Shown here: positions 23,808 through 33,215 of the stretch, one piece after another
How positions within the stretch are numbered: the stretch's first letter is position 1
Layout of the letters: every line of letters begins with the position of its first letter
Translations under genes and position numbers: made by a program
Assembly (NCBI RefSeq): GCF_026340095.1
Contig: NZ_JAPEPO010000001.1
Location: 2,324,501-2,388,500, forward strand
DNA: 64,000 nucleotides
Source of the DNA: Streptomyces sp. NBC_01446
Lineage (GTDB): Bacteria > Actinomycetota > Actinomycetes > Streptomycetales > Streptomycetaceae
Reading direction: 5' to 3'
Notes under the pieces: model-generated
The model's input: the letters and a program-made list of their open reading frames with translations, nothing else
The model's database searches: none
Told to the model about the DNA's origin: nothing

Positions 23808-25505
23808 CTATTCGCCGCCCGCGCTCGTCACCTTGAGGGCCAGCCACAGCTCCATGCGCACGTCCGGGTCGTCGAGCGAGCGGCCGAGGATCTCCTCGAC
23901 GCGCCGCATCCGGTAGCGCAGGGTGTGGCGGTGCACGCCGAGGTCGGCGGCGGCCGCGTCCCACTGACCGTGCCGCGACAGCCAGGCGCGCAGCGACGCC
24001 ACGAGGTCGCCGCGGCCGGTCGCGTCGTGGTCCTTCAGGGCCCGCAGGAGGCCGTCGGCGAAGGCGCGTACCGCGTCGTCGGCGAGCAGCGGCACGACGG
24101 AGCCCGCCGCGACCTCCTCGTGCTCGACGAGGGCGCGCCCGCGCCGCCGGGCGACCGACAGGGCCTGTTCGGCCTGCTTGTACGCGGTCGCGGCGGCGAT
24201 CGGCCCGGCCGGTGCGGACAGGCCCACCACGAGTTCGTCGTCCTCGCCCGCGCCGCCCTGCTCGCGCTGGGTCAGGCGGGCGGTCTCCAGAGCCTCGGCG
24301 TACTGGGTGCAGGCGCCCGTGGACGCGCCGCCGTCGGCGGCGAGCAGGACGAGCCGGTCCCCGTCCGGCACCACGAGGACGGCCTCGCCGGAGCGGGCCG
24401 CGGCGGCCTCCACGACGTCGGCGAGTCCGGTGAGCGGGTCGCCGGGGGCGGCGACGGCCGCCGCCCCCGTGCCCGGCGCGGGCCGCTCCGGCTTGTCGAG
24501 GGCCACGCGCGCGTGCCCGTCGGCGTGCGCACGGCCCGCCGACGCGGACGCGACCTCGGCGACGATCATCCGGAAGGGCGCGTCGAGCAGCCCTCCGTAC
24601 AGGTCCCCCGCGACGGTCCTGGCGTGCTCGGGCTCCCCGGCGAGGAGCATCCGCAGGACCGCGGCGCCGATGCGCTGCTCGGCGGAGTGCAGCGAGCGGG
24701 AGCGCTCTGTGGTGAGGGTGAGCAGGGCGATGGCGGAGTGCAGCGCGTAGCGCTCGGCGGTGCCTAGGGCCGCGGCGGTGCCCACGGCGAGCGCGGCGCG
24801 GGGCCTGCGTCCGGTGCCGAGCGAGTGCAGTTCCACGCGGTCCTCGTCGCCGCCGCCGTGCTGTTCGCTGCCGCCCACCACGGCGCTGGCGGGGGCGGGC
24901 CGCTCGCGCAGCCGCTCGACGTCGGCGACGAGCCGGGCCGCCCGGCGCCCGGCCCACTCCGGCGCGGCGGCGACCACGGCGCCCGAGGCGTCGTACAGCG
25001 CGGCCCAGCCGTCGACCTGGCCGGCGAGCGCGCCGAGCAGCCCCTCGGGGCCGCCGCTCAGCGCCTGCTTGGTCAGCTCGCGCTGGGCGGCGAACCCGGC
25101 GGTGACGGCGCGGTACTGGTCGGCGGCGATGGCGGCGGAGACGGCCTTGCTGATGGCGATGAAGGGGGTGCGGCGCGGCACTTCGAGGAGCGGGAACTCC
25201 TCCTCGCGCGCCGCGTCGACGAGGGCCTGCGGCACCGCGTCGTAGTTGACGCCGACGGCGAAGCCGAGCCCGACGACCCCGGCGCCCGCGAGCCGCTTCA
25301 CGTAGCGGCGCATCGCCTCCGGGTCCTCCGCGTCCAACTTGAGCGCGGTGAACAGGAGCAGCTCGCCGCCCTCCATGTACGGCACGGGGTCGGCGAGCTC
25401 ACTGACGTGGGCCCAGCGCACGGCGGTGTCCAGCCGTTCCTCCCCGGCGCGCACGGTCAGCTTGAGCGCGGAGTGGTGGACGAGGGAGGCGAGCGTGGGC
25501 GGCAT
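23808..25505 (-). CDS. PucR-family transcriptional regulator
   Basis: 565 residues. The N-terminal PucR domain (about 1-125, with RWAHVSELADPVPYMEGGELLLFT) is a putative ligand sensor. A central GGDEF-like/CdaR region follows, and a C-terminal helix-turn-helix of the HTH_30 type (DAAAADLGVHRHTLRYRMRRVEEILGR) about 25 residues from the end. Such proteins regulate purine, amine and proline or GABA catabolism; relatives next to GABA genes respond to GABA. It precedes an aldehyde dehydrogenase by 170 nt on the same strand and is near gabT, so control of these genes is likely. Start ATG at 25505; an in-frame extension to 25628 lacks support. Confidence 0.9.
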   Translation of the reverse strand: MPPTLASLVHHSALKLTVRAGEERLDTAVRWAHVSELADPVPYMEGGELLLFTALKLDAEDPEAMRRYVKRLAGAGVVGLGFAVGVNYDAVPQALVDAAREEEFPLLEVPRRTPFIAISKAVSAAIAADQYRAVTAGFAAQRELTKQALSGGPEGLLGALAGQVDGWAALYDASGAVVAAAPEWAGRRAARLVADVERLRERPAPASAVVGGSEQHGGGDEDRVELHSLGTGRRPRAALAVGTAAALGTAERYALHSAIALLTLTTERSRSLHSAEQRIGAAVLRMLLAGEPEHARTVAGDLYGGLLDAPFRMIVAEVASASAGRAHADGHARVALDKPERPAPGTGAAAVAAPGDPLTGLADVVEAAAARSGEAVLVVPDGDRLVLLAADGGASTGACTQYAEALETARLTQREQGGAGEDDELVVGLSAPAGPIAAATAYKQAEQALSVARRRGRALVEHEEVAAGSVVPLLADDAVRAFADGLLRALKDHDATGRGDLVASLRAWLSRHGQWDAAAADLGVHRHTLRYRMRRVEEILGRSLDDPDVRMELWLALKVTSAGGE

Positions 25506-25641
25506 GAGGCCTTCAGGTGTGCGACAGGTGGTGCTCGGGTGGGGGTGGATCCTGTGGATCTTTTGGCCGGTACGTATGAACGACCGGTGTCGATTCTGCC
25601 TCACCGTACGTACGTCTGCGGCCCCCACTCAGCGGGCCGCC

Positions 25642-27858
25642 TCAGTCGCGCAGGTCCACCAGGAGCGGGGGCGCGTGCTCGCCCCGCACCGTCGTCAGGG
25701 ACAGGACGGCGTGGCCGGGCGGCACGGCGTGCGCCAGTTCGGAGGCGGACCAGCGCTCGCGCTCGACCTGGCGGACGGTGACGGCCCGTGCGGTCGGCGC
25801 GTTGCCGGTGATGACGCGGCGCAGCATGTGGACCGTCTTGCCGAGGGGGGTCTCCGCGATGATCTGCCGGTCGGTGACGTCCCGGGTCTCGGTCCACTCC
25901 TTGCCCCACACCTCGGCGAAGTCCTGGCCGTCCCACGGGGTGAGGCCGGACAGCGCCATGCGGCAGCCGACGGCGCCGAGGAGCGGGCCGCGCAGGGGCC
26001 GCGGCACGTCGTCGAGGGTGCGCAGGGTCAGGACGGCGCCCGCGTTCGCGGACCGCAGCCGCTGGATGCCGCGCACGGCCTGCGGGGTCACGGCGCCGGT
26101 CGCGTCGTCCAGGATCAGGCAGGCGAAGAGCGAGCGGTCGTCGCGGACGGACGCGCTGGCGACGAACTGGGCGAGCACGAGGCGCGCGAGGATCCGCGAC
26201 GCGTCGGCGTGCCCGCGTTCGGGCAGGTCGATGCGGACGCGTACGGGGTGGTCGAGGGCGCGCAGCGAGAACGGCCTGCCCCGGCCCGTCGTGTCGAAGA
26301 ACGAGGCGAACGCGGGCCGGTCCAGGAGCGCCACCCGGTCGGCGAGCACCGCGCCCACGTCCCCCGGGTGCCCCAGCTGTCGCTCGCGCGCGTCGAGTTC
26401 GCGGATCATCGCCTCGTGACCCGCGTCGGTGAGCGCCTGCCGCAGCGCGGCGAGCGGCTCCGGGGCGCCGTCGAGGAGGCGGCGCAGCTCGGGCACGGAG
26501 GGGAAGCGGCCGTGGACGGCGTGGTACGGCCCGATGAGCTGGGCGATGACGGTGGTGGAGCGGCGGCTGTCGCCGCCGGGATGCGGGTCGGCGAGGTCCC
26601 CCACGAGGGCCTCGGCGAGCACCGCCGCGGCCTCGTCGGGGTCGCTCGTGCCGCCGTACAGGTCCAGGTCGTGGACGGACTCGGGGTGGCCGATGCGGAT
26701 GACGACGTCGTAGCCGTCGGCGGCGCCGAGGCCGGCCCCCGCAGGGCCGACGACCACGACGGCGGCGCGGCCGGCCAGGGCGCCCAGGCACAGGGACTCG
26801 GCGAGCGGCCAGACGACGCTGCCGGTCTTGCCGGCGCCCGCGGGGCCGACGGCGAGCAGCGAGGTGCCGAGCAGGTCGGGCCCGAACGCGAGGCCCGTCC
26901 CGCGGTAGGCGTAGGGGTTGCGCGGGTCGTCGGCGGTCGTGCCGATCCTGACCTGGGCGGTGGCGAGGTCGTGGCGAGCGGCGCGGGCGGGCAGATCGCG
27001 CGCGCCGGAGGGGTGCAGGCAGGCGGCGGCGCCGTCCTTCACGACGGCCGCGCTGAACGAGGCGAGGGGGTGGCTGCCCCGGCGCACGCCCTGCCAGGCG
27101 CGGGCGATCCGGGCCTGGTCGACGTCGCGCATCAACCCGGCGCGGGCGTCGGCGGCGAGCCGGTCGGCTGCGTCGGCGGCGCCGGCGGCCCGGAGCTGGG
27201 GCCAGCGTGCCGGGTCCTCCTCGGGCGCGGGCGGGCGCTCCTGGGCGACAGGGACGGCCTTGCGCCAGGCCGGCAGGCCGTAACGGCGCCACACCTCACC
27301 CCAGCGGCCGAGCCGGCCGACGGCGATCATGATGCCGACGGCGAACACGGCGTAGTACAGGTAGACCACGACGACCGAGCCGACGGAGTGCGGCTGGGCC
27401 CAGGAGTCGGGGACCATCGCGTACAGCGGGAGCAGCCACCAGCCGCCGAGGTAGCCGTTCCAGAGCAGCGACCAGACGAGCCACCCCACGAGAAACGCGA
27501 TCACCGCTCCGCTGAGGAGCTGCCGGGCCGGGATCACCTCGGGCTCCTGCGCGGGCCGGGGCCGGTGCGCGAACCGCCAGATGCCCGGTTCCGCGGCGGG
27601 CCGCGGGGCTCTCAGCCACCCGAGGAAGGCGGCCCCGACGGCCCCGTCGGACGCTCCGGCGGCGCCGGGGGCGTGCGTGGGACGGGGCGGCGGGGCGCTG
27701 GGGCGCGCCGGCGAACCGATGCCCGCTCCCCCGCCGGTTCCCCCATTGGCCGACACCGCCGGAGGCGTCGGCGGCCCCGCGGGGCGCGGCACCGGTGTGG
27801 CGTGTGTGCCACGAGCGTCGTGCGTGCCGCCAGCGCCCTGCGTGCCGTCGGTGTCCAT
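25642..27858 (-). CDS. Membrane-anchored TraG/FtsK-like ATP-binding protein, unknown function
   Basis: 738 residues. A Pro/Ala/Gly-rich disordered N-terminus (about 1-105) precedes two membrane segments (about 112-132, SGAVIAFLVGWLVWSLLW, and about 160-182). A large cytoplasmic ATPase domain follows with Walker A GPAGAGKT and Walker B ACLILDDATG. The second half resembles the coupling-ATPase (TraG/VirD4-like) fold, with ERGHADASRILARLVLAQF and a C-terminal region ending in PPLLVDLRD. No relaxase, plasmid-transfer or type VII genes are nearby. Relatives are found at this chromosomal position in other streptomycetes as far as I know, so it is probably core, not a conjugation remnant. Divergent to gabT (229-nt gap). 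Confidence 0.75.
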   Translation of the reverse strand: MDTDGTQGAGGTHDARGTHATPVPRPAGPPTPPAVSANGGTGGGAGIGSPARPSAPPPRPTHAPGAAGASDGAVGAAFLGWLRAPRPAAEPGIWRFAHRPRPAQEPEVIPARQLLSGAVIAFLVGWLVWSLLWNGYLGGWWLLPLYAMVPDSWAQPHSVGSVVVVYLYYAVFAVGIMIAVGRLGRWGEVWRRYGLPAWRKAVPVAQERPPAPEEDPARWPQLRAAGAADAADRLAADARAGLMRDVDQARIARAWQGVRRGSHPLASFSAAVVKDGAAACLHPSGARDLPARAARHDLATAQVRIGTTADDPRNPYAYRGTGLAFGPDLLGTSLLAVGPAGAGKTGSVVWPLAESLCLGALAGRAAVVVVGPAGAGLGAADGYDVVIRIGHPESVHDLDLYGGTSDPDEAAAVLAEALVGDLADPHPGGDSRRSTTVIAQLIGPYHAVHGRFPSVPELRRLLDGAPEPLAALRQALTDAGHEAMIRELDARERQLGHPGDVGAVLADRVALLDRPAFASFFDTTGRGRPFSLRALDHPVRVRIDLPERGHADASRILARLVLAQFVASASVRDDRSLFACLILDDATGAVTPQAVRGIQRLRSANAGAVLTLRTLDDVPRPLRGPLLGAVGCRMALSGLTPWDGQDFAEVWGKEWTETRDVTDRQIIAETPLGKTVHMLRRVITGNAPTARAVTVRQVERERWSASELAHAVPPGHAVLSLTTVRGEHAPPLLVDLRD

Positions 27859-28087
27859 TGCCCTTGCCCCCTGACCTGCCGGTCTGTGTGTCCGCGGGTC
27901 AATCTAGTGCCCCCTCATGGGGAGTTCACCGGTTACGCGCCCGGACCTGGGGCGATCCCGGCGACGCCGCCCTATGTCCACGGCGGACAACGCAATCCGC
28001 GAACCGCGCCCGGATGGAGCATGCCCCACCCCGCCCCTCGCCCCTAACCTGCGAAGAAAGCACCCGAAACACCCCCAGGAGCCCCGC

Positions 28088-29422
28088 ATGAGCGCAGTCC
28101 CGCAGGAGCGCCGCGTCGTCACCGCCATCCCCGGTCCGAAGTCGCAGGAGCTGCAGGCCCGACGTACCGCCGTGGTCGCGGCCGGCGTGGGCTCCACGCT
28201 GCCGGTCTTCACCGCCCGCGCCGGCGGCGGCATCATCGAGGACGTCGACGGCAACCGCCTGATCGACTTCGGTTCCGGCATCGCCGTGACCTCGGTCGGC
28301 GCCTCCGCCGAGGCCGTCGTGCGCCGCGCCTCCGCCCAGCTGCAGGACTTCACCCACACCTGTTTCATGGTCACGCCGTACGAGGGCTACGTGGCCGTCG
28401 CCGAGGCGCTGGCCGAGCTCACGCCGGGTGACCACGCCAAGAAGTCCGCGCTGTTCAACTCGGGCGCCGAGGCCGTCGAGAACGCCGTCAAGATCGCCCG
28501 TGCGTACACCAAGCGCCAGGCCGTCGTCGTCTTCGACCACGGCTACCACGGCCGTACGAACCTGACGATGGCGCTGACCAGCAAGAACATGCCGTACAAG
28601 AACGGCTTCGGCCCGTTCGCGCCCGAGGTCTACCGCGTGCCGGTGGCCTACGGCTACCGCTGGCTGACCGGCGCGGAGAACGCGGGCGCCGAGGCCTCCG
28701 CCCAGGCGATCGACCAGATCACCAAGCAGATCGGCGCCGACAACGTCGCCGCGATCATCATCGAGCCGGTCCTCGGCGAGGGCGGCTTCATCGAGCCGGC
28801 GAAGGGCTTCCTGCCCGCGATCCGCCAGTTCGCCGCGGACAACGGCATCGTCTTCGTCGCGGACGAGATCCAGTCCGGCTTCTGCCGCACCGGCCAGTGG
28901 TTCGCGTGCGAGGACGAGGGCATCGTCCCCGACCTGATCACGACCGCCAAGGGCATCGCGGGCGGCCTGCCGCTCGCCGCCGTGACGGGCCGCGCCGAGA
29001 TCATGGACGCCGCGCACGCGGGCGGCCTCGGCGGCACCTACGGCGGCAACCCGGTGGCCTGCGCCGGTGCGCTCGGCGCCATCGAGACCATGAAGGAGCT
29101 CGACCTCAACGCCAAGGCGAAGAACATCGAGGCCATCATGAAGGCCCGCCTCGCCACCATGGCCGAGAAGTTCGACATCATCGGCGACATCCGTGGCCGT
29201 GGCGCGATGATCGCCATCGAGCTCGTCAAGGACAAGGGCACCAAGGAGCCGCACCCGGCGGCCGCCGCCGCGCTCGCCAAGGCCTGCCACGCCGAGGGTC
29301 TGCTGGTCCTCACCTGTGGCACCTACGGCAACGTGCTGCGCTTCCTTCCCCCGCTCGTCATCGGTGACGACCTGCTCAACGAGGGACTGGACATCATCGA
29401 GACCGCGTTCGCGGGCGTCTGA
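28088..29422 (+). CDS. gabT: 4-aminobutyrate aminotransferase
   Basis: PLP-dependent class III transaminase of 444 residues: moves the amino group of GABA (or a related omega-amine) to 2-oxoglutarate, giving succinate semialdehyde. Motifs: ALFNSGAEAVENAVKIAR, DHGYHGRTNLTMALT, EPVLGEGGFI, VADEIQSGFCRTG, and the Schiff-base Lys in TTAKGIAGGLPL. ATG start with AGGAG 7 nt upstream. It stands alone on the plus strand, divergent from the TraG-like gene, and complements the aldehyde dehydrogenase and PucR regulator upstream. A second, less similar aminotransferase occurs at 46.2 kb. Confidence 0.95.
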   Translation: MSAVPQERRVVTAIPGPKSQELQARRTAVVAAGVGSTLPVFTARAGGGIIEDVDGNRLIDFGSGIAVTSVGASAEAVVRRASAQLQDFTHTCFMVTPYEGYVAVAEALAELTPGDHAKKSALFNSGAEAVENAVKIARAYTKRQAVVVFDHGYHGRTNLTMALTSKNMPYKNGFGPFAPEVYRVPVAYGYRWLTGAENAGAEASAQAIDQITKQIGADNVAAIIIEPVLGEGGFIEPAKGFLPAIRQFAADNGIVFVADEIQSGFCRTGQWFACEDEGIVPDLITTAKGIAGGLPLAAVTGRAEIMDAAHAGGLGGTYGGNPVACAGALGAIETMKELDLNAKAKNIEAIMKARLATMAEKFDIIGDIRGRGAMIAIELVKDKGTKEPHPAAAAALAKACHAEGLLVLTCGTYGNVLRFLPPLVIGDDLLNEGLDIIETAFAGV

Positions 29423-29537
29423 GCCGCTCCGGCGACTTCAGGCAAGGGTCAGGGCGTGTGAAGAACGTGTGCGGGGCCGATGACGGGTTGCCGTTCCGGC
29501 TGTCGGACGCCCACGCCCTGCCGTACGGTTTCTGCAG

Positions 29538-30374
29538 ATGAGAGAAACACCCCGCCCACAGGGGACTGTGGGCGAAACCGGGACGGAGCCTCCCCAGCCC
29601 CGCCCTGGTCGTGCCCTCGCGCACACACCCGGAGCTTCCGGCTCCGGAACTCCTCACCGATCGGATGGCCGCCCGCCCCAAACCCCCCGGGGCGTGCGGC
29701 AAACCGGTCAGATCGGCCGCCTCGGAACTACCCCCCCTGTTCCGGGGCGGCCGGCCATTTTCCGGTGGGCCGCCGTTCTGAGCGCCCTGCTCTTCCTCTT
29801 CCTCACCTGGCAGATCGCCGCCGGCGGTGCGCTGCGCCGCGGGGACGAACGCCTCGGTGACGCGATCGGAACCAGCCGCCTGCCGCAGTGGGCCGCCGAG
29901 CTGCTCGCCGACCTCGGCAACATCACCGTCGCTCTCCCGGTCCTCGCCGCCGTCCTCGGCTACGCCGCCTGGCGCGCCCGCCGCGACGGCGTGCCCCGCT
30001 GGTGGACGCGCCCCGTCACCGCCGCGCTCACGATGACCGCCGTCCCGCTCCTGGTCGTCCCGATCAAGGAGACCGTCGCCCGGACGGGCCCGGCCGTGAT
30101 GGGCCCGGGCACCGGCTTCTACCCGTCGGGACACGCGACGACGGCGGCGGTCGCGTACGGCGCCTGCCTGCTCCTCCTGCTGCCGTACGTACGCGGCGCC
30201 TATGTACGCCGCGAACTCGTCATCGGCTACACCGTCCTGAACGCGGCCGTGGGCCTCGGTCTGGTGCGGCGCGGCTACCACTGGCCGCTGGACGTCGTCG
30301 GCGGCTGGTGCCTCTCGGTGGTCCTGCTGTACGTGATGTGCGCGGTGTGGGCGGGCCGGGCGCCGCGCGGCTGA
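29538..30374 (+). CDS. PAP2-family membrane phosphatase
   Basis: Up to 278 residues. The first about 75 are a Pro/Gly/Thr-rich cytoplasmic stretch, so the true start may be further in. About five transmembrane helices follow. The acid-phosphatase motifs are visible as YPSGHATTAAVAYG (motif 2 with the catalytic His) and RGYHWPLDVVGG (motif 3, H-x-x-x-D). Motif 1 is KETVARTGP, where the usual second Arg of K-x6-RP is Gly. Members remove phosphate from lipid pyrophosphates or phosphatidate. TACGGT, a possible -10, lies 8 nt before the ATG, suggesting a leaderless transcript. It converges with the gene at 30393. Confidence 0.85.
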   Translation: MRETPRPQGTVGETGTEPPQPRPGRALAHTPGASGSGTPHRSDGRPPQTPRGVRQTGQIGRLGTTPPVPGRPAIFRWAAVLSALLFLFLTWQIAAGGALRRGDERLGDAIGTSRLPQWAAELLADLGNITVALPVLAAVLGYAAWRARRDGVPRWWTRPVTAALTMTAVPLLVVPIKETVARTGPAVMGPGTGFYPSGHATTAAVAYGACLLLLLPYVRGAYVRRELVIGYTVLNAAVGLGLVRRGYHWPLDVVGGWCLSVVLLYVMCAVWAGRAPRG

Positions 30375-30392
30375 CCCGGCCGGCCCATCGGG

Positions 30393-30860
30393 CTACTCGT
30401 GCGTGTCGTCCCGCGCGAGCTGCCCCGCCGCCTCGTGCATCGCCAGTTCCAGGACGGTCGGGTCGGTGAGCGTGCCCGAGCCGTCGGGCGGGATCAGCCA
30501 GCGGACCCCGCCGGCGGCGCGGCCCGGAAGGGGATGCGGCACGACGATCCAGGTGCCGCGGCCGGCGCCCCGCACCCCCGTGCCGAGCCAGCGGGTGACC
30601 GTGCCGGAGGGCACGAAGAAGCCCATGCGGGCGTCACCGAAGTCGGCGAGCACGGGGCCCGGCCGGTCTATGACGCGAGTGAGCACGTCCAGCGTCGGAT
30701 ACCCCAGCTCGCCGGGGAGGATCAGTACGTCCCAGAGCCTGCCCGCGGGAAGGAGCGCGACCCCGAGGGGGTTGCCCTCCCAATCCCAGCGGCAGGCGTC
30801 CGGGTCAGGCGCCACGGACGCCAGCCACTCGACCGCCGACTTCGCCCCCGAGCCAGTCAT
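30393..30860 (-). CDS. Conserved hypothetical protein
   Basis: 155 residues from ATG at 30860, chosen for the AGGAGG 7 nt upstream; the open frame continues to 30911. No signal peptide or membrane span. The sequence is compact and Trp/Gly/Pro-rich (CRWDWEGNPLGVALLPAG; LWDVLILPGELGYPTLD; GRGTWIVVPHP; VRWLIPPDGSGTL), suggesting a soluble alpha/beta domain. I have seen similar streptomycete proteins annotated only as hypothetical. It is downstream of the FAD oxidoreductase on the same strand (116-nt gap), so it may be the tail of the polyamine operon, but the function is unknown. Confidence 0.7.
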   Translation of the reverse strand: MTGSGAKSAVEWLASVAPDPDACRWDWEGNPLGVALLPAGRLWDVLILPGELGYPTLDVLTRVIDRPGPVLADFGDARMGFFVPSGTVTRWLGTGVRGAGRGTWIVVPHPLPGRAAGGVRWLIPPDGSGTLTDPTVLELAMHEAAGQLARDDTHE

Positions 30861-30976
30861 GGCGGGACCTCCTCTTCCTGGTACGCAGTTGCCGAAAGCT
30901 GTGCGTGTCACCAGGGAGAGGAGGCCGGGGCGCGAGCATTACGCGGGTTCTGCCCACGAGTTCTCGCGGACCCGGG

Positions 30977-32404
30977 TCAGCTGTCGAAGCCGAGGCCCGC
31001 CTTGTCCATCGCCTTCAGCCACAGGTTGCGCCGGCCGCCGTTGTCGTCGGCGCGCGCCAGGGACCACTTGGTGAGCGCGATCCCGGTGTAGGCGAACGGC
31101 TCGGGCGGGAAGGGCAGCGGCTTCGTGCGGACCATCTCCAGTTCCGTACGCTCCGTGCGCTCGCCGGAGAGCAGGTCGAGCATCACGTCCGCGCCGAAGC
31201 GGGTCGCGCCCACGCCGAGGCCCGTGTACCCGGCGGCGTACGCGACGCGGCCCTTGTGGGCCGTACCGAAGAACGCCGAGAAGCGGGAGCACGTGTCGAT
31301 GGCGCCGCCCCACGCGTGACTGAAGCGCACCCCTTCCAGCTGCGGGAAGCAGGTGAAGAACTGGCCGGCGAGCTTCGCGTACGTCTCGGGCCTGTGGTCG
31401 TACTCGGCGCGCACCCGGCCGCCGTAGGGATAGATCGCGTCGTAGCCGCCCCACAGGATCCGGTTGTCCGCGGACAGCCGGAAGTAGTGGAACTGGTTGG
31501 CCGAGTCACCGAGGCCCTGGCGGTTCTTCCAGCCGATGGAGGCCAGCTGGTCGTCGGTCAGGGGCTCGGTCATCAGCGCGTAGTCGTAGACCGGGACGGT
31601 GTACGAGCGCACGCGCTTGACCAGGGACGGGAACACGTTCGTGCCGAGCGCGACGTGCTGGGCGAAGACGCGCCCGTAGGGGGTGCGGACCGCGGTACCG
31701 GCGCCGGACGAGGAGAGTTCGAGCGCGGGGGTGTGCTCGTGGATGCGCACGCCGAGGTCGAGGCAGGCCTGCTTGAGGCCCCAGGCGAGCTTGGCGGGGT
31801 GCAGCATCGCGACGCCGCGCCGGTCGTACAGGGCGCCGAGGAAGGTCGGCGAGTCGACCTGTTCGCGGGTCGCGTCGGCGTCGAGCAGCTCGGTGCCGCC
31901 GGCGAGCCCGGCCTCGGTCAGTTCCTGGTGGAACTCCTGGAGTTCGGTTACCTGGTGCGGCTCGGTGGCCACGTCCAGCTCGCCGGTGCGCTCGAAGTCG
32001 CAGTCGATGGAGTAGCGGGCGACCGCCTCCTCGATCGCGTCGAGGTTGCGGTTGCCGAGCTCCTCCAGCTTCCCGATCTCGCCGGGCCAGCGGGCCAGTC
32101 CGTTCGCGGCGCCGTGCGTGAGGGAGGCGGCACAGAAGCCTCCGTTGCGGCCGGACGCCGCCCAGCCCACCTCCTGCCCTTCGAGCAGGACCACATCGCG
32201 CCCGGGGTCGCGCTCCTTGGCGAGGAGCGCGGTCCACAGGCCGCTGTAGCCACCGCCGACGACCAGCAGGTCGCAGCGTTCGTCACCGGTGAGCGCCGGC
32301 CGGGCCTCGGGCTTGCCGGGTTCGTCCAGCCAGTAGGACAGCGGCTTGGCGTCCGCCAGTGACTTGATCCAGTCGGTACCACGGTTCATGGCACGTGCGG
32401 CCAT
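30977..32404 (-). CDS. FAD-dependent oxidoreductase, gamma-glutamylputrescine oxidase (PuuB)-like
   Basis: 475-residue DAO-family flavoenzyme. The dinucleotide fold is near the N-terminus: DLLVVGGGYSGLWTALLAKE with a downstream VVLLEG. A GWAASGRNGGF segment is typical of PuuB/OrdL relatives, and the C-terminal AAGYTGLGVGATRFGADVM contacts FAD. The enzyme probably oxidises an amine such as gamma-glutamylputrescine to the aldehyde with release of ammonia and peroxide. It is the last gene of an operon that begins with an aldehyde dehydrogenase and includes a PotABCD-type importer. It starts 13 nt after the last permease gene. Start ATG at 32404 (GGGAG upstream); ATG at 32389 is an alternative. 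Confidence 0.9.
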   Translation of the reverse strand: MAARAMNRGTDWIKSLADAKPLSYWLDEPGKPEARPALTGDERCDLLVVGGGYSGLWTALLAKERDPGRDVVLLEGQEVGWAASGRNGGFCAASLTHGAANGLARWPGEIGKLEELGNRNLDAIEEAVARYSIDCDFERTGELDVATEPHQVTELQEFHQELTEAGLAGGTELLDADATREQVDSPTFLGALYDRRGVAMLHPAKLAWGLKQACLDLGVRIHEHTPALELSSSGAGTAVRTPYGRVFAQHVALGTNVFPSLVKRVRSYTVPVYDYALMTEPLTDDQLASIGWKNRQGLGDSANQFHYFRLSADNRILWGGYDAIYPYGGRVRAEYDHRPETYAKLAGQFFTCFPQLEGVRFSHAWGGAIDTCSRFSAFFGTAHKGRVAYAAGYTGLGVGATRFGADVMLDLLSGERTERTELEMVRTKPLPFPPEPFAYTGIALTKWSLARADDNGGRRNLWLKAMDKAGLGFDS

Positions 32405-32417
32405 GATTTCAACTCCC

Positions 32418-33215
32418 TCAAACTGCCTTGTTCTTACGCTTGCCGACCAGCATCGCGGCAAGGACGAGCAGCACGGCGACGATGAACATCGCCGTACCGA
32501 TGACATTGATCTGAACGGGCGTACCGCGCTGCGCCGATCCCCAGACGAACATGGGGAAGGTCACGGTCGAGCCCGCGTTGAAGTTGGTGATGATGAAGTC
32601 GTCGAAGGAGAGCGCGAAGGCGAGCAGCGCGCCTGCGGCGATGCCCGGCGCGGCGATCGGCAGGGTGACCCGTACGAAGGTCTGGACGGGACCGGCGTAG
32701 AGGTCCTGGGCCGCCTGTTCGAGGCGCGGGTCCATCGACATGACGCGCGCCTTGACGGCCGTCACGACGAAGCTGAGGCAGAACATGATGTGGGCGATGA
32801 GGATCGTCCAGAAGCCGAGCTGCGCACCCATGTTGAGGAAGAGCGTGAGCAGCGAGGCGGCCATGACGACCTCGGGCATCGCCATCGGCAGGAAGATCAG
32901 CGAGTTCACGGCGCCGCGGGCGCGGAAGCGGTAGCGGACCAGGGCGAAGGCGATCATCGTGCCGAGGACGGTGGCGCCGATGGTCGCCCACAGGGCGATC
33001 TGGAGGCTCAGCGACAGTGAGCCGCACATGTCGGCGACACCGCAGGGGTTCGTCCACGCGTCGAGCGAGAACTGCTGCCACTCGTAGTTGAAGCGCCCCT
33101 TCGGCTTGTTGAAGGAGAACACCGTCACGACGACGTTGGGCAGGAGCAGATAGCCGAGGGTGACCAGACCCGCGATGACGACGAGATTGCGGCGCAGCCA
33201 GCGTACGAAGGGCAT
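32418..33215 (-). CDS. Spermidine/putrescine-type ABC transporter permease (PotC-like)
   Basis: 265 residues, about six transmembrane helices. The PotC features are present: LNMGAQLGFWTILIAHIMFCL, and the EAA coupling loop LEQAAQDLYAGPVQTFVRVTLP. It forms the membrane channel with the PotB-like protein. Its start overlaps the stop of the upstream permease at 33215 (TGATG), and the FAD oxidase follows after 13 nt. Substrate specificity depends on the binding protein; polyamines are inferred from family and neighbours. Confidence 0.92.
   Translation of the reverse strand: MPFVRWLRRNLVVIAGLVTLGYLLLPNVVVTVFSFNKPKGRFNYEWQQFSLDAWTNPCGVADMCGSLSLSLQIALWATIGATVLGTMIAFALVRYRFRARGAVNSLIFLPMAMPEVVMAASLLTLFLNMGAQLGFWTILIAHIMFCLSFVVTAVKARVMSMDPRLEQAAQDLYAGPVQTFVRVTLPIAAPGIAAGALLAFALSFDDFIITNFNAGSTVTFPMFVWGSAQRGTPVQINVIGTAMFIVAVLLVLAAMLVGKRKNKAV

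Noticed and set aside
22192..24957. Aldehyde dehydrogenase frame extending far upstream
   Set aside because: The extension overlaps the PucR regulator in another frame and is Arg/Ala-rich nonsense; the ALDH family start is at 23637.
25642..27858. A conjugative element around the TraG-like ATPase
   Set aside because: No relaxase, integrase, repeats or base-composition change is visible nearby; the neighbours are core catabolic genes.
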